NCBI GenBank assembly: GCA_024509875.1
Contig: JAMPIV010019843.1
Span: 186,001-250,000, forward strand
Reading direction: 5' to 3'
DNA from: Oreohelix idahoensis
Lineage: Eukaryota > Mollusca > Gastropoda > Stylommatophora > Oreohelicidae
DNA length: 64,000 bases
In this document: one piece after another, positions 11,395 through 23,525 of the stretch
Numbering within the stretch: the first letter of the stretch is position 1
How the letters are laid out: each line of letters opens with the position of its first letter
The notes under the pieces: generated by a model
What the model saw: only the letters and a program-made list of their open reading frames with translations
What the model was told of the DNA's origin: nothing
Database searches by the model: none
Made by a program: the position numbers and the translations under genes

Positions 11395-11985
11395 AAAGAA
11401 AGCCATAAAGCTTCTGAAAGATGGAAAAGCAGCTGGTCCAGGTTGCATTCCAGCAGAGGCCATCACAACAGTTACTGATACCTCTGCAGAGATATTCTAC
11501 AAACTATTTGGCAAAGGCTGGGAGAGAAAGGAAATACCAGCAGAATGGAAGGAAGGTTATCTGGTCAAATTGCTAAGAAAGGAAATTTACAAGAGTGCAC
11601 ATGTCATAGAGGAATAATGTTACTATCAGTGCCAGGAAAAGAATTAAACAGAATCATCCCTGAGAGATTAACAGAGTCCATAGACAAGCAACTGAGAGAC
11701 GAACAAGCACAGTTTCGACAAAACAGATCTTGTACAGACCAGATAGCCACATTGAGCATAATAGTTGAACAAAGTCTGGAATGAAATTCACCGCTATACA
11801 TTGGATTCGTGGACTATGAAAAGGCATTTGACAATGAAGACAGAATCACTTTGGAAATTGATGAGGCATTATGGAGTTCCCATGAAGATCATTAACTTAA
11901 TAAAGAAGACCTATGAAGACATGATATGCAGAGTTCTTCAAAAGGACAACTTACAAAACCGTTTAGGATTAGAACAAGAGTGATA
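11395..11985 (+). pseudogene. LINE reverse transcriptase, early motifs (frameshifted)
   Basis: Across shifting frames the sequence reads KAIKLLKDGKAAGPGCIPAE, then CHRGIMLLSVPGKELNRII, RDEQAQFRQNRSCTDQI (the Q-x-G-F-R type motif, partly lost) and FVDYEKAFD (motif A Asp, near 11805-11830), followed by LMRHYGVPMKIINLI. Frame changes near 11780 and 11825 and the stop at about 11983 disrupt it. Confidence 0.7.
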
Positions 11986-12125
11986 CAGGGACGGGATGCC
12001 TCTTGTCTCCATTTATTTTCTTACTAGCAATAGATTGGGTTATGTAAACATCGACATCACACAATATAAATGGAATCCAGTGGAATCTGACTAAACAGCT
12101 TGATGATCTGGATTTTGCAGATGAC

Positions 12126-12788
12126 TTGGCTCTTCTGTCCCATAACCAAAATCAGATACAAGAGAAAATGAAAATTATCGATGAGTGGTCACAACAAGTT
12201 GGGCAGAAAATACACAGGGAAAAGACAACGATTATGAGAATAAATGCAAGACATGATAACATGGTTGAACGTGAAGAAGCACCACTAAAGTATGTAGAAT
12301 CGTACACATATGTTGGCAGTAACGTAAACAATGTTGGAGGGACCGACAGTGATATCAAAATAAGAATACAAAAAGCAAGAGGAGCTTTCATTGCATTGGG
12401 AAACATATGGAGAACAAGAGAAATCAAGTCCAACGCGAAAATAAGAATCTTCATTTTAAATGTCAAGTCAGTCTTATTGTATGGTTCTGAGACACAGAGA
12501 GCAACAAAAGCGACAACCAAAAAGCTGCAGACTTTTATAAACGGGTGCTTTCGTAGAATAGAAGGACAGAAATGGTATGACAAAGTCACACATGTGGAAT
12601 TGATGACAAGAACCAGACAAATGCCAGTGGAACAAGAGTTGAGAAGAAGACGCTGGCGACGGATAGAACACACATTGAGGAAACCTTTTGATAGCACAAC
12701 AACGCCGTCCTTGTTCTGCAATCCACTGGGAAAGAGAGGTAGAGTAGACCAAAAAACACACGGAGAAGAGAACTGGATACAGAGGTGA
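12126..12788 (+). CDS. LINE reverse transcriptase, C-terminal half (fragment)
   Basis: The open frame extends upstream of its first ATG to about 12090 and includes LDDLDFADDLALLSH, with the catalytic FADD box at about 12114-12125. It continues with the RT thumb and RTE-typical tail: GQKIHREKTTIMRI, YLLYGSET-like SVLLYGSETQRATK, then RRRRWRRIEHTLRKP and NPLGKRGR. The frame is open for 220 codons from the ATG, but the upstream RT half lies in other frames, so no complete protein is made. Family assignment is by motif order. Confidence 0.75.
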   Translation: MALLSHNQNQIQEKMKIIDEWSQQVGQKIHREKTTIMRINARHDNMVEREEAPLKYVESYTYVGSNVNNVGGTDSDIKIRIQKARGAFIALGNIWRTREIKSNAKIRIFILNVKSVLLYGSETQRATKATTKKLQTFINGCFRRIEGQKWYDKVTHVELMTRTRQMPVEQELRRRRWRRIEHTLRKPFDSTTTPSLFCNPLGKRGRVDQKTHGEENWIQR

Positions 12789-14251
12789 AAATGATGAGTA
12801 AAATATGGAAAGAACTTGAGCGGATGGCACGGGACAGGAGGATTTGGCATATGTTTGCTAAAGGCCTATGCTCCTTGGGGAGCTAAAGGGTATTGATTGA
12901 TTGATTTCCTGTGCTCTAAGTCGTCAAAATGCTTAAACAAAGTCCTGACTCTGGCAACGTCTGATTGTCTTCTTGGCGAAAGGTGAATTTTCACAGTGGT
13001 CTAAACTTACTAAAGTGACAGGTTATATTACACTTCGCTCCCCCGTAGTACTTTGTTATGATTTAGGTAGGGTCCGATCAGGAATTTTGTTCTTCCTATG
13101 TTTCGAATGCCCTCCAATCTTTTCAAAACCTGTGTGTTTTGGTGGGATAATTCAAAATATTTCGACTAGGAAATGTCTGTGCGTTATTGCAAAGGTGATG
13201 TCTTCCAAATATGGAAGTGAGATTTTTCGTACTATTTACAAATACAACTTTTTATTTTTATCTAAATTAATATATTCGTAATGAGTCGTACAGAAAGCGA
13301 TTTTGTCATTTCGAGTCTGCCGAATGCTTGCCAGCAGGTCGATAATTTATTGCCTGGCACTCCCAGGTAAACGCAATTCGTCGTATTACCATATGGACGA
13401 GAAAGTCACACTCGCCTTATCAGCGATTAAACAAATTCGCTGGTCGATTTTTCGTGTGAAACAGGCGGTCTGGTATATGACATTATTTATCACAGGATTG
13501 TCGATTATTGTTGCATCATCCGCCTACTCTTAACAAGGTCAAGCGGGCAAACAAACATGACGACGTATTACTGTAGGGAGTATACGATGATTTGAAAATA
13601 CCAAATATCTGCTTGACAGCAGAGAAAGAAGATGTGCCGACCACTGAAAATTTCACGTAATCAGTACTCACAACAAATGTAATTGACTACTGCCGGAGAG
13701 GAGAAGAGATTGAACCAATGGTTATGTGACACTCTTGGCCGCACTTTAGAAATGAGAATTTGGTCACGACACAAAGAATTTTTTTATTGATAATAAATAC
13801 CTTCAGAACCGAGATATCAACTCCTAGTAGTGCATTATTCATGACATAGAACACAACTACTTTATAATATGATCATAAGACACACAGAAAGTATAAAGCC
13901 ATGCAACTACATAACAACATGATTCATTCACAATATATTCAAATTCATTGAGAGGTGTGAGCTTCTTTTTGTCGCGTAATCTTTATAATTTACACTATTT
14001 TTAGCTAATTTTTATTATTATTAAAATCTATTTGAAATAAATAAATTATAATACTCAATAAAATCTGAAAAATTCTGGGGTTTCAATACACATATTCCCC
14101 ATATTATACCGCAGATAAGAAAATAAATAAGAAAATGACCTTCATACGAGTATTTTATTTTTAGCATGTGAATTTTTGTAATGTCTCTTTTATGGTCTTT
14201 GAATCTTGCCTCCACACCTGCTATCCTCTCGCGACGCACCAGTGTGGCAAC

Positions 14252-14266
14252 GTTTGGGAACCACTG
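14252..14266 (-). repeat. hAT-like terminal inverted repeat, right (family R1)
   Basis: The reverse complement reads CAGTGGTTCCCAAAC. A GTCGCGAGAGG-type subterminal sequence follows inside, as is common in hAT ends. Confidence 0.7.
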
Positions 14267-14449
14267 GTCTAAAGCGATGTTTTAAAACCAAAAAAACCCG
14301 TTGTTTTTTTTCAAACCTCCTCAAAGCAACAAACTTGTGCAAAAATCAATAAAGTGTTAAACAAGACTTTGTTTATATCAACAGTAGTATGTGTAAAGCG
14401 GATTGAAAAAGCACTGATATTAAGGATGATTATTCATTAATTCTTTTAT
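14267..14449. other. No recognised feature
   Basis: Short AT-rich stretch with poly(A) and poly(T) runs between hAT-like copy A and the next repeat. Confidence 0.3.
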
Positions 14450-14730
14450 TCGTTCCTTTGTTCGTCATTCATTCTCATTTTCAAACTTCTGGAAACATCG
14501 AGCCACCACTGCAGATGGTTCACCCTTGCAAGAAGCCCGCCCCAAGCATTATCATGCTCTTACAGTGGTGATTTCTGTAACAATGTGTTTTACATGACGA
14601 AGTTAACACCCCCCATGCTGATCACCTCATGTTCATCACCTTTTACGACATACCTGAGCAAGCACTAGTCCTAATCTTTCTTTGTCTCACCAGAGACCCC
14701 CTGGAACTATACGGAGCAGGGATCTTGATA
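14450..14730 (+). repeat. Interspersed repeat family R2, copy 2
   Basis: Contains the family landmarks gctcttacagtggtgatttc near 14560 and acctttt-acgacatacc near 14640 followed by agtcctaatctttctttgtc, shared with the copy at 32390-32640. Confidence 0.45.
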
Positions 14731-14798
14731 TCCAGTCTTAGTACAGCTACAACAGATGTAGAGTTAAAGATACTTACAGAAGAATTTTCTGAAGAGAG

Positions 14799-15250
14799 GG
14801 TCGGAGTGGCTAACAGGTGTGGCGTCTGCCTCGAGTTCTAGAGGACAGTGTTTGATTCCCAGTTGAGGCAATATAGTTTATGGAAATTTTTTTCAGAACC
14901 GGTGGTCTTAATAATGTTATACTCCCCCGTGGTCTCCTGATTCATGAGATCGGACACCTAGATAAGAGCGAAAAAATAGGTGGTCCCGTGTGCAAGTTGC
15001 GCACGTTAAAAATCCCGTGGCAGTTGGAAATCGTAAATAGTAGGGCTATCAGGCCCTGGCAAAATTTAAAAATTAGAAACCAACCCACCACAAATATGGT
15101 TATATAATGTGTGATTCCTATATACACACATTGGGATTCTCGCCGGTGCTACGGAGTTCGTGCACTGTGCTAAGATCCTCCTTGTGTGATTTACGGGATG
15201 AGATCGGAGCACTGATGGAGTAGACCGTGTGCAATGAAGATACTCCTTAA
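14799..15250 (+). repeat. tRNA-derived SINE-like repeat
   Basis: The head at 14799-14875 looks like a tRNA: an A-box-like gagtggctaacagg, then a B-box-like gtttgattccc. The body includes gtgcaagttgcgcacgttaa and aatcccgtggcagttgg near 14990-15025, a segment of the sort seen in retroposon bodies. No poly(A) tail or duplication was identified, so the right border is approximate. Confidence 0.45.
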
Positions 15251-15349
15251 AATCAAACCAAACAGAAGAATTTAAGTAAAACAAAAGAGAGGGTGACTAA
15301 AAGCAATCTGACGGAGAAGTGGAAAAAAAGCCTTAATTGACTACAGGTG

Positions 15350-15490
15350 TGAAATGAAAGATCACCCCATTATCTGACATTGTGGATTTTTTAAGGGATG
15401 TTCTTTAAAACATATGGCCATGCGATAAGCAAAAACAATTCTTTTTTTCTCTGACAAACCTAAGCTTTCACCTTTGCGCTGTGGTGAAAA
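15350..15490 (-). repeat. Interspersed repeat family R5, copy 1
   Basis: Its reverse complement aligns with 33380-33515: a ggtttgtc(a/c)gagaaaaa segment, then tttttgctt(a/t)tcgca, then gataatggggtgatctttca. Nature unknown. Confidence 0.5.
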
Positions 15491-15844
15491 ATTCTAATCC
15501 ACATATATAAATGAGAAAATAAATGTAAAGCCTAACGAAGTAATTTAATAGAAGGAAAGAAGAATGGTAAAAGACCAGTGCTTTTCCCAATAGCGTACAC
15601 CTGCGTTGTAGAACGCCATAATGACTGAACCCGAGATCCCCTTTTTCTACTTCGTCTGCATAATTGTAACGCTTCCACGTTTGATAGTAAAAGCCTACTG
15701 CATAAACTACACGCGTTTCTAAAAATAAAACCGGTACTGTGTTTCTTAGAAAACCTTGAGATACGCAAACTGCTTAATGACCTAGATATAATATTACATT
15801 AATGTCATTATATACACTACGTAACCTAGAAGACAGACGGGCTT

Positions 15845-15846
<2 letters not shown>

Positions 15847-15892
<46 letters not shown>
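15847..15892. repeat. (GA)23 microsatellite
   Basis: Uninterrupted GA dinucleotide array. Confidence 0.98.
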
Positions 15893-15896
<4 letters not shown>

Positions 15897-18099
15897 CGGA
15901 GGAACGCATACAATGCTACCACGTCGTCTCGCGATTTAAAAATTAATGCCACCCCACGCGAAAGGCATGCAGGCTTGATTTTTTTCAAATAGACAGTGAT
16001 AAAAAACACTAACGATACGAGGTAAGGTTTTAAAAAAACTTGTTGAATGCTTATTAGGAAACATGACACAATACTGTTTTACGTCTGAAATCCTGACTTT
16101 ATACTGACAGAACAGTCGAAAAGGCAGGACAGGTGGCGGTTCGAGGAAAATAAAAAGAAACAAATACACGACTATCCTAGAATAATACATATTTTGAACG
16201 AAGCCACTTAACCCCATTAAACTTATATATTTGTGTGCCTTAGGACTTGCTGACAAAGAATATGTTATGTGGTACGCAAATAGTATAGTAATTAACAAAT
16301 TATAGCCAAAATCCAATAGTGAGGTTGTCTGACAGCACAAGATCATATTTGCTCATAATGGCTGTTTGAACAACACTGCTTTAGGGGAATGAGGCCAACC
16401 AGTTAGATACGATTTGACTGGCTGTAGAAATATGTAAGGCGAAACCTGATTAGTCGGACTGCAAATACTAGTTGGTTGTTAATGGTTACGGTAGGATGGG
16501 TAAAGTTTTTTCAAAGGCTCTTGTAAACATGGTCCCATTGGTTAGAGCGTTCAATATAGTCAAATAGAAGCGTCAGTTCAGGGCCAGTTTTGAAAATATA
16601 GTTTGTGAGAAGCAAGTGAGTGGCGAGCAAGCTAATATTTTTCTAATAAAAGCCTGGGATAAGGCAGATCAAAATTGTGCCAGAAGTCATCGCCAGTCAA
16701 CGTACTTGTGTATATTTCCTTGAATTGTGGTAAGCTAGACATGATTCCTATATATCTCTCTATATATTATATGAAAATTGAATATGAATTGATACATTGT
16801 GTCTGTATGTGTGTGGTTCAGTAGCAAACAGAAGGCAAAGCCTAGATATTGCTCCACCATATAACATCTTGTCAGAGAGGAGTATAACTGCATTGGCATA
16901 TATGGGATTGCCATTTAGTAACATGACACCTATCTTATTGTATAGAAGGAATTACAGCTGGATTTGCAAAGGCGTTGTAACCATTAGGGAGAGGAATACT
17001 GGTATATTGTCACATGAGAAGCTAGTAGGCATACAGCGCTGAACTCTGTGTTTGTAATGTCCTGTACTTCAGTGTGGAAATAGATATTATATATTAGTTC
17101 TGAAGAAGGAGGTACAACCTTCTTATTTCAGGGACCGTGGTACTGAAGTATTAGAGCAGCACCTGGTCTGAGTTTGGCTGGATCCAGAGGGCTGGCAGCA
17201 GACTCCTTGTCCAAGATATTGACCAGTGGTGCATTTCAAGATAACTGAGAAGCAAGCGAGCAGAGGAGACAGTTTTCCTGCTGCCGACTCACAAGTTAAG
17301 AATTCGTGAGCCAGAGTATCTCACCCTTGTATAACCCACCTTTAAAATTGACTGTAATAATAAAGCCAGAGGGAAAGTTATTGTTTTACAAATAAAAGAA
17401 CTGTGATCCCTTCAAGATTATTTCCACCATTAACAAACACATGAAGTCGTGATGACAAACAACAACATAGCTTCAAAAGCCAGTATTACCTCTTAATACC
17501 AGAGCATAACACTACACACATATTGTAATAATATTCTATGTCAGGACAAAGATCCTTTGTATAATTTGTGTACATAGACATTGTATTTACATTTGATTGT
17601 GATTCCTGATTCACTCTGTAGTTGGATTAGGATATCCATTCTTGAAAGAAATTAATACATAATTCAAACGTTAACACTTGACTTACTTAAGCTAGTCTTC
17701 TAGAGTGTTATATGTATGTGCTTGTCATAGTGTTGTAAAGTGTTGTGATTCTTAAATAAAGTATTTATCTGTCTGTTGTTGTTGTGAACTTACACTTCAT
17801 CAATATCATAACCCTAGACATTCAACGTAGTCATCACAATATTCCAGAATAAGTCTGACTGAGGTCTAAATGTGGTAGCAAAGTAAGGTCATCTGTAACA
17901 CACCACACATTTTAGATACAGATACCTTCACAGCTGATCTCAGTCAGTACACTAAGTCCCCTATAAATATTTATATAATCCCAACTTACCACATGCGCCA
18001 TCTTAACTTTCCCTTACCCCCACTCATTCTAATTCAACCCTATTCAACTATATTATATTATGAAACAAAAATCACTACGTAAAATTATATCTTCTCTTT
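15893..18099. other. No gene recognised
   Basis: AT-rich sequence without convincing coding potential. A stretch near 16680-16735 (cagtcaacgt...ttgaattgtggtaag) resembles 27235-27290, so an unclassified repeat is likely. An aataaagtatttatctgtc sequence near 17755 could be a polyadenylation region of an old retroelement; not resolved. Confidence 0.4.
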
Positions 18100-18497
18100 A
18101 TTTTGCAAGCAGTTTTTTTTTAAATATTAATATTTAAAACGTAACGTTCTATAGTATGCAAAGAAAGAGGGGAAGCTTACTAAACTATATACTATATATC
18201 GCGTTACATTATGTGGTCTTAGCCACCAGGGTTGAGAAATCTTGTCAGGAAAACTTGGATTCATGACGTATCAAAGTGATGAGAAAATTATTAGCGCTCA
18301 GTGGAAAGAAAGAAAGAAAGAATGAGTACATTAGACAACAGAAAAGGAAAAATAGTAGGCGATCCGGTGATTCGAACCCGACTAGGATCGTAAAATGTCC
18401 ATCCGATAATGCTTAAGGGACAGTTAGCAAAGTAATGAGGTATACCCTACAGGATGAGTTTGTGAAAGATCTGTTGTTTCCATTAGTGTCAAGTTTC
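18100..18497 (-). repeat. tRNA-headed SINE-like repeat family R3, copy 1
   Basis: The reverse complement starts ttgacactaatggaaacaac and aligns over about 350 bp with 32949-33275. It has a tRNA-like head whose B box reads GGGTTCGAATCACC (reverse complement of 18367-18380). Later shared landmarks are ctaataattttctcatca and agatttctcaac. A (GAAA)n microsatellite interrupts it at about 18305-18325. Confidence 0.6.
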
Positions 18498-19880
18498 GCG
18501 CTCCGGCGTTGTCTGACTCCCGTTCCGACTATAATATCACCAGTCCTAGAGTTTTTTTTCTCTTAGTCATTCCTTTGATCATTCAATCCTTTGCGACCGC
18601 TTGGCCTTTCACGCTAGCATTATCCCTCCTACTTCCACGCTCAGCATTTATATGTGCTGTAATATGCTACATGTAAGAATGACAGACCTTAAAAGCAAAT
18701 AAGACGTTTTTATACAAAACGCAGTATTCATTCAAAGTTCAGTTGGCAGTTACTGCTCTGACAGGGCAAACGTAGGTCAGTTCCAGATAATAATGAATGG
18801 GTTTTATAAGCGCGAAAGTGGGAAATGAATGTTTGTGTGATCTGGTTTTTTTTAAATCCAATTGTTAAGTTGGAAAAGATCACACATGTGAAAAAAAGTC
18901 GAAATAACAGAATGTCGTGTGCAAAAAGGTCGAAAAGCTGAGGAAAGGAGTGCAAATGTAGATTATTGTACCGTGTGAAAAAAGGACGGGTCGTGTGAAA
19001 AAAGGCGGGAAAAAAGAAGAAATAGTATAAATAGAAGAGTTGTGGGCGATAGGGGGAGATTTCAGGATTTATGATTCCAATGATACCATGATTTTAGACT
19101 AGATGATTTTTTACAGATAGCGTTAGGTGAACTTCGTCTTTGAGGATACCAAGACAAGTTTTTGAGTAGAAAATTCAGTATATTATTCTATTTGGATATA
19201 CATATATTATTCTATTTGGATATACATATATTATTCAGTTAGATTACATATTTTCCATCTTGGATAACCAATCATCATTTTGTGTACATACAAAGATATA
19301 ATATGTCTACCAATATTTGGAACACGTCGAAAGAGGCGACTAATCCGAGATTGTGTATGTGGCTGGAGCCATCATCAAACTGGTTCAGAAACCATCAGTG
19401 AAAGAGAACATGACAGCTTGTGTTACGCATGGAGTTCTGTTGTATGTTTGTTGATTAATTGTATGTGATATCAGTTATTAGTATGGCTCGTCATGTTCAG
19501 GTTAACAATGTTCAACATAACTCCTGCGAGCTAAATGAAGATAGCAAAATATACGATGGTGTCTGATCCGTAACTCTTTAATGTTCATATATCACGGTTT
19601 CAAACATAAGAAGTAAGATCATGCTTCATAATATACTTGCAGCATCATACTATATTTGGTCCTTAGATTTATCTAGCCATTTAGAAGGACATATGCCATT
19701 GTAGGTGTGGTTCCATATTACACTTTTCATACTGGTCAGTCACCTTTCCACTTACTACTGTGCAGACTGCAGGAGGTTTAACATTATCCACCTATCATAT
19801 ATAACATTTTTCTTATATCCTTTTCACATGGCTTTTATCTACTTCAGACATACACACACACTCACACACACACACACACA
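18498..19880. other. No gene recognised; small tandem repeats
   Basis: Includes four imperfect gtgtgaaaaaagg-type units at 18885-19010 and a 24-bp unit (attctatttggatatacata core) repeated about 2.7 times at 19178-19250, then a (CA)n run at 19851-19880. Confidence 0.5.
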
Positions 19881-20003
<123 letters not shown>

Positions 20004-20230
20004 CCGAAAATCACATCCGGTGTCCACACCCTGGAATCGCATAATGACATATTCGTCTTTAGCTACAAACACAAACACATCACTGTCGTATATTTTCGAT
20101 ATAAGTATATGAGGAGAACTGCCGTAAGACGGGGATAAAACAGTTGAGTGGGAAAAAAACCCAAAAAAAACAAAAACACGCACACACACACAAATAGTAA
20201 TACGTCTTACAAGGAGAAGGACAAGAAAAA

Positions 20231-20260
20231 CCTACGTTGCGGCCACAAGGCCTTCGTCAG
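20231..20260 (-). ncRNA. Degenerate hammerhead-ribozyme-like motif of a Penelope-like element tail
   Basis: On the minus strand the sequence reads CTGACGA, then AGGCC-TTGT-GGCC (a perfect 4-bp stem with a loop), then GCAAC. The hammerhead core is CUGANGA-stem II-GAAA, so only the A13 position is changed (GCAA). Penelope-like retroelements are known to carry such motifs. No coding part of the element was seen nearby, so this would be an isolated tail. Cleavage activity is not expected. Confidence 0.4.
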
Positions 20261-22954
20261 GGACAGACAAACAAGAGACAGGAGGGAAAGAAAATAAGAA
20301 TTAAGTAGAGAACATGAAACTATAAAAAAAGAGAAAAAAACTCCCTTGTGTCCAGTCACATGTGAAGCAAGATGGCTGCCACTAAACCGGAAAGGGTAAT
20401 TAAGATCAATTTGGCCCCTCCTGAATAGGACTAGAACAGGTGATAGCTCAATGAAAGATAAGGTAAAGAAATAGAATTTTCACAAGTGAAAAGGCGAAAG
20501 GTAAAAATCTGTCCCTGGATTTGAGAGGTAATCAAACCAGCCTATCGATCACGACTGAGATTTCTTTGATCAGACAGTTTCCTCTAAATATATATTGATA
20601 TATTCAACCACTCACATCTACACACACACAGATACGTGACGACAATTAGACGCACGGACGTGAACAAACTATATCTATGGAATAGAGATCTTTTGGGACA
20701 AGCTGACCGACACACGTGAATAAGGTTTATGTAAATTTTATTTATCATAAAGAAACTACAACACAACAATATCTTTGAATATCAAAATCAAATACAATAA
20801 ACACAGGTTAATGAATTAATTAAAGAGTTAGACTCATAGGTTTAATCCTCCCTCCCTCTGTTGAGACAAGATCCCGTTAGAGCAAAGTTATTAATCCCCA
20901 AAAGAGTCAAAGGTTTTTACGCTATGGTCTAAAAAAATTCCCTCTTCAGTAAAGAACAGAGTTATACGTTAATCTATTCTGAAAGAAATAAAGGGACAGC
21001 ATTAGCAAAAACTTGCATAAGAAAATACAAAGTGGGTTATGAGTTATACTATAAAGAGTCACTCATACCTGCTTTCATTCTATTCATACAGCAGTGGCCA
21101 CTGACATTCGTTCTTACCTACAAACTTGATTTTCACCTTCTGGAACAATCTTTAGGACATACACATGCACAGCAGATCCCGTGTTCTTTAGGCAAAGATT
21201 AACCCCAGCTCTACAGAGACCGGTTAATTCCAATTCTCCGGGGAGCGTTAACTTCACTGTTTATATTATAGGATTACTGTTTATGTCACTGGAAATCAGT
21301 TCAGGTAAGAGATGCCACAGGGCTCACAATGTCAGAATTCTTGAGATTTCCAGTACTTCGGAAATGTCAGGTTGGTAACTTCTCTCAGTATAAACAATTC
21401 ATTTGTCACACCACCATTGGGCAAACGTCGGAAATGTTAATGTTTGTAATTTTCCCCTACAGGGGCTGAATGTAAATGAGATTTGGGAAAGAAATATAAT
21501 CTGGCTCGATAGGCCCAGTTACAGTATTTAGTCTTAATGTTCGTTAGGTGGGTACTCTGTATCTTTCTGGATGCAAACAGAATGCCAGACAGGTTTACCT
21601 TGAATAACCCACGTAATTAAGTACAAAATGTTATTTCTTATTGTTATTCTCAGATATACATTGAATGGAAGCCGCTGGTAAGTTTTTTAGGGTTGGACTC
21701 AAATACTGTATAGGGAGAAAAACATACACAATACTTAACCAATATATTATTCACACTCCTCTCCTAGCCGCATAAAATGTAATATATTCACTTCGGTTAT
21801 TTAACGTTAAATTGAAACTACAAGCTTAGAGCTTGTCTCATCGTTTAAACTCCCGTTAAATAAATTCTAGGTATTAAAAACTTATCATCATGAATTAAAA
21901 ATACATATATTTCGTCAATACTCATGATGAACAGGGCATTTACATAGTTGGTTAAAATATTCTCTGACTGGTTACTAACAGTTTATTAAATTTATTTTAT
22001 AGCTGATCTAGTTTAGCTAGAAATATTATTTATTCTGCTATCCACTGTAACACAATAAAACTAGAGAAATACTTATTGACGGACCTATCTAGTAAATCAC
22101 TCTGCACAGGAAAACTAGTAAAATATAATTGACGATCTAACTAGTTAAATCGCTCAACTACTAGTAAGATAATTACCACAACTCAAATTTCTAAGACTAT
22201 CTCCACGAGAAACTAAGACTCTACTACTGCGAGTGATTCTAGAAATCGAGCTAGATGTCTCTCTGAAATCTGATGAGTACTGGGTAGATTTCAGTTTAAG
22301 CTGCTGGTTTTTATATATTAGAACATGAAAGGAAATGTACATTATTCACCTAAAACCAGACTCTGGCAGATGTTTTCACCTACGGGAAATCCTACGTTCA
22401 GTTTTCGGCTTTCTACGTAATTCAAAGCCATCTTCACTCAAAAACCGACGACCCAGGATCTTCGTTCTGCTTAAATCAGGCATAACGTAATTTGCTAATC
22501 GGTGTGAGTTTCCTTCGTCTCTCTGCTCGTATTCAAGCGAGCAGTGTCCTTAGATCTTCCGATTCGCCGTGTTTAATTACTTATCAAACGAACGGATTTT
22601 ACAAGGGAGGTAATAAAATTTGCTCACCGTGTTTCTCAAATCTACTCAAATTTATTCAAATCTGGTCGCTGTCTGATCTCTTCCAACGTTTCGATCTCTG
22701 GCGTTAGAAAATTTGGTACTTGTGTGATAATTCACCGTCGATGACAATTTTTGAAATGTTTAGGGTAAACGGAGCATCGTACTTTTTCTTCAGTTCGGCA
22801 AATCCAATCGTAGTATCAAGGCCATGGAGTTGTCACATTTTACACGCAACCTTACGCGACGTCACAAATCTCTTCCTCCCCCCCCCTCCCCCTTTCCCCT
22901 TCATGTTTTTAACATTCTGTTTGTATCCGTTATCATTTTTTTTTAATGAGTTTC
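20261..22954. other. No gene recognised
   Basis: AT-rich sequence with short degenerate direct repeats around ctagta(a/g) motifs at 22080-22170. No family, RNA gene or convincing exon recognised. Confidence 0.4.
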
Positions 22955-22959
22955 CGATT

Positions 22960-23180
22960 GACAGAGTGGTTAGAGCGCTGGTCTCTTGCGACTAAGGTGC
23001 CGGGTTCGATTTACGGTATCATCGTGCTCCAGTCGTCCCAGCTGTGAATGGGTACCTGACTTTGTCCTTCAGTTAGGGAAGGAAAAGGCAGCGATGAAAG
23101 GAACTAGTCACCCCCACCTCTCGATGCTGGACCTAGTATAGTGAAGTCTCTAACACTTCACTCCCTTACGGCAGTATCTG
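22960..23180 (+). repeat. tRNA-derived SINE (family R4), full-looking copy
   Basis: The tRNA-like head has A box gtggttagagcgctgg and B box ccgggttcgatt (22965-23015), where RNA polymerase III would start. The body follows: cagctgtgaatgggtacctg, agttagggaaggaaa, and gctggacctagtatagtgaa, ending cttacggcagtatc. The same body recurs at 23880-24420, 32035-32196 and inside both LTRs of Gypsy element 2. Confidence 0.7.
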
Positions 23181-23202
23181 CTATGCGACTACCTTTACCG
23201 TT

Positions 23203-23226
23203 TTTTCATCATCATCATCATCATCA
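23203..23226. repeat. (TCA)n microsatellite
   Basis: Eight trinucleotide units. Confidence 0.9.
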
Positions 23227-23455
23227 TGCTCCTTTGCGATCTGTAGGGCAGTGATGATAAAGATATACGACCTATTTTCATGTCTCTTTTTGAATACTTT
23301 CAACGATTTAACGTGTAGTTCTCGAAATTGTCTTGTTAAGATGATTGTCAATAAATGTTTTTTTTTTCTTTTCATTTCACATTGTGATTTGGGAGGGCAA
23401 GTTTAAAAAAAAAATGCGTTCCTTGTGCATTCTTAGATGACACGCTTACGACAGA

Positions 23456-23491
23456 CCCCCCCTCAACCCCCCCCTCCCCCCCCCCCCCCCC
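23456..23491. repeat. Poly(C) tract
   Basis: C-rich run with three short interruptions. Confidence 0.95.
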
Positions 23492-23525
23492 GTATTTTTA
23501 TTTAAGTTTATAATCCAATAAAACG

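Larger units (their letters stand above)
11395..12905 (+). mobile_element. RTE-clade LINE, 5'-truncated copy 2
   Basis: Begins within the RT domain and runs to a short tandem-repeat tail (attgattgattga, 12893-12905), the typical 3' end of RTE elements. It sits inside hAT-like copy A: the family sequence stops at ...cctgggctctatct and resumes at about 12906. 5' truncation is the usual outcome of target-primed reverse transcription. Confidence 0.75.
10402..14266 (+). mobile_element. hAT-like non-autonomous element (family R1), copy A, interrupted by a LINE
   Basis: Ends are inverted repeats CAGTGGTTCCCAAGC and (reverse complement of the right end) CAGTGGTTCCCAAAC, the classic hAT type. Flanking 8-mers GTCTTACG (10394-10401) and GTCTAAAG (14267-14274) agree at 6 of 8, as expected for an old 8-bp target-site duplication. 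The interior, apart from the LINE at 11395-12905, aligns in order with 28.56-30.9 kb, with 39.2 plus 48.87-51.0 plus 61.2 kb, and inversely with 63.2-64.0 kb. No transposase was found, so it was presumably moved by a hAT enzyme made elsewhere. Confidence 0.65.

Noticed and set aside
12152..12850. 232-codon minus-strand frame opposite the LINE RT
   Set aside because: Antisense of a clear RT frame with catalytic FADD; hydrophobic composition is a by-product.
16540..16600. tRNA-like tggttagagcgtt at 16538
   Set aside because: Only an A-box-like stretch; no B box or SINE body follows.
18360..18440. Possible functional tRNA gene (B-box-like GTTCGAATC), also at 22965, 36708 and 51070
   Set aside because: No clover-leaf with acceptor stem closes; each is followed by a SINE body, so these are tRNA-derived SINE heads.
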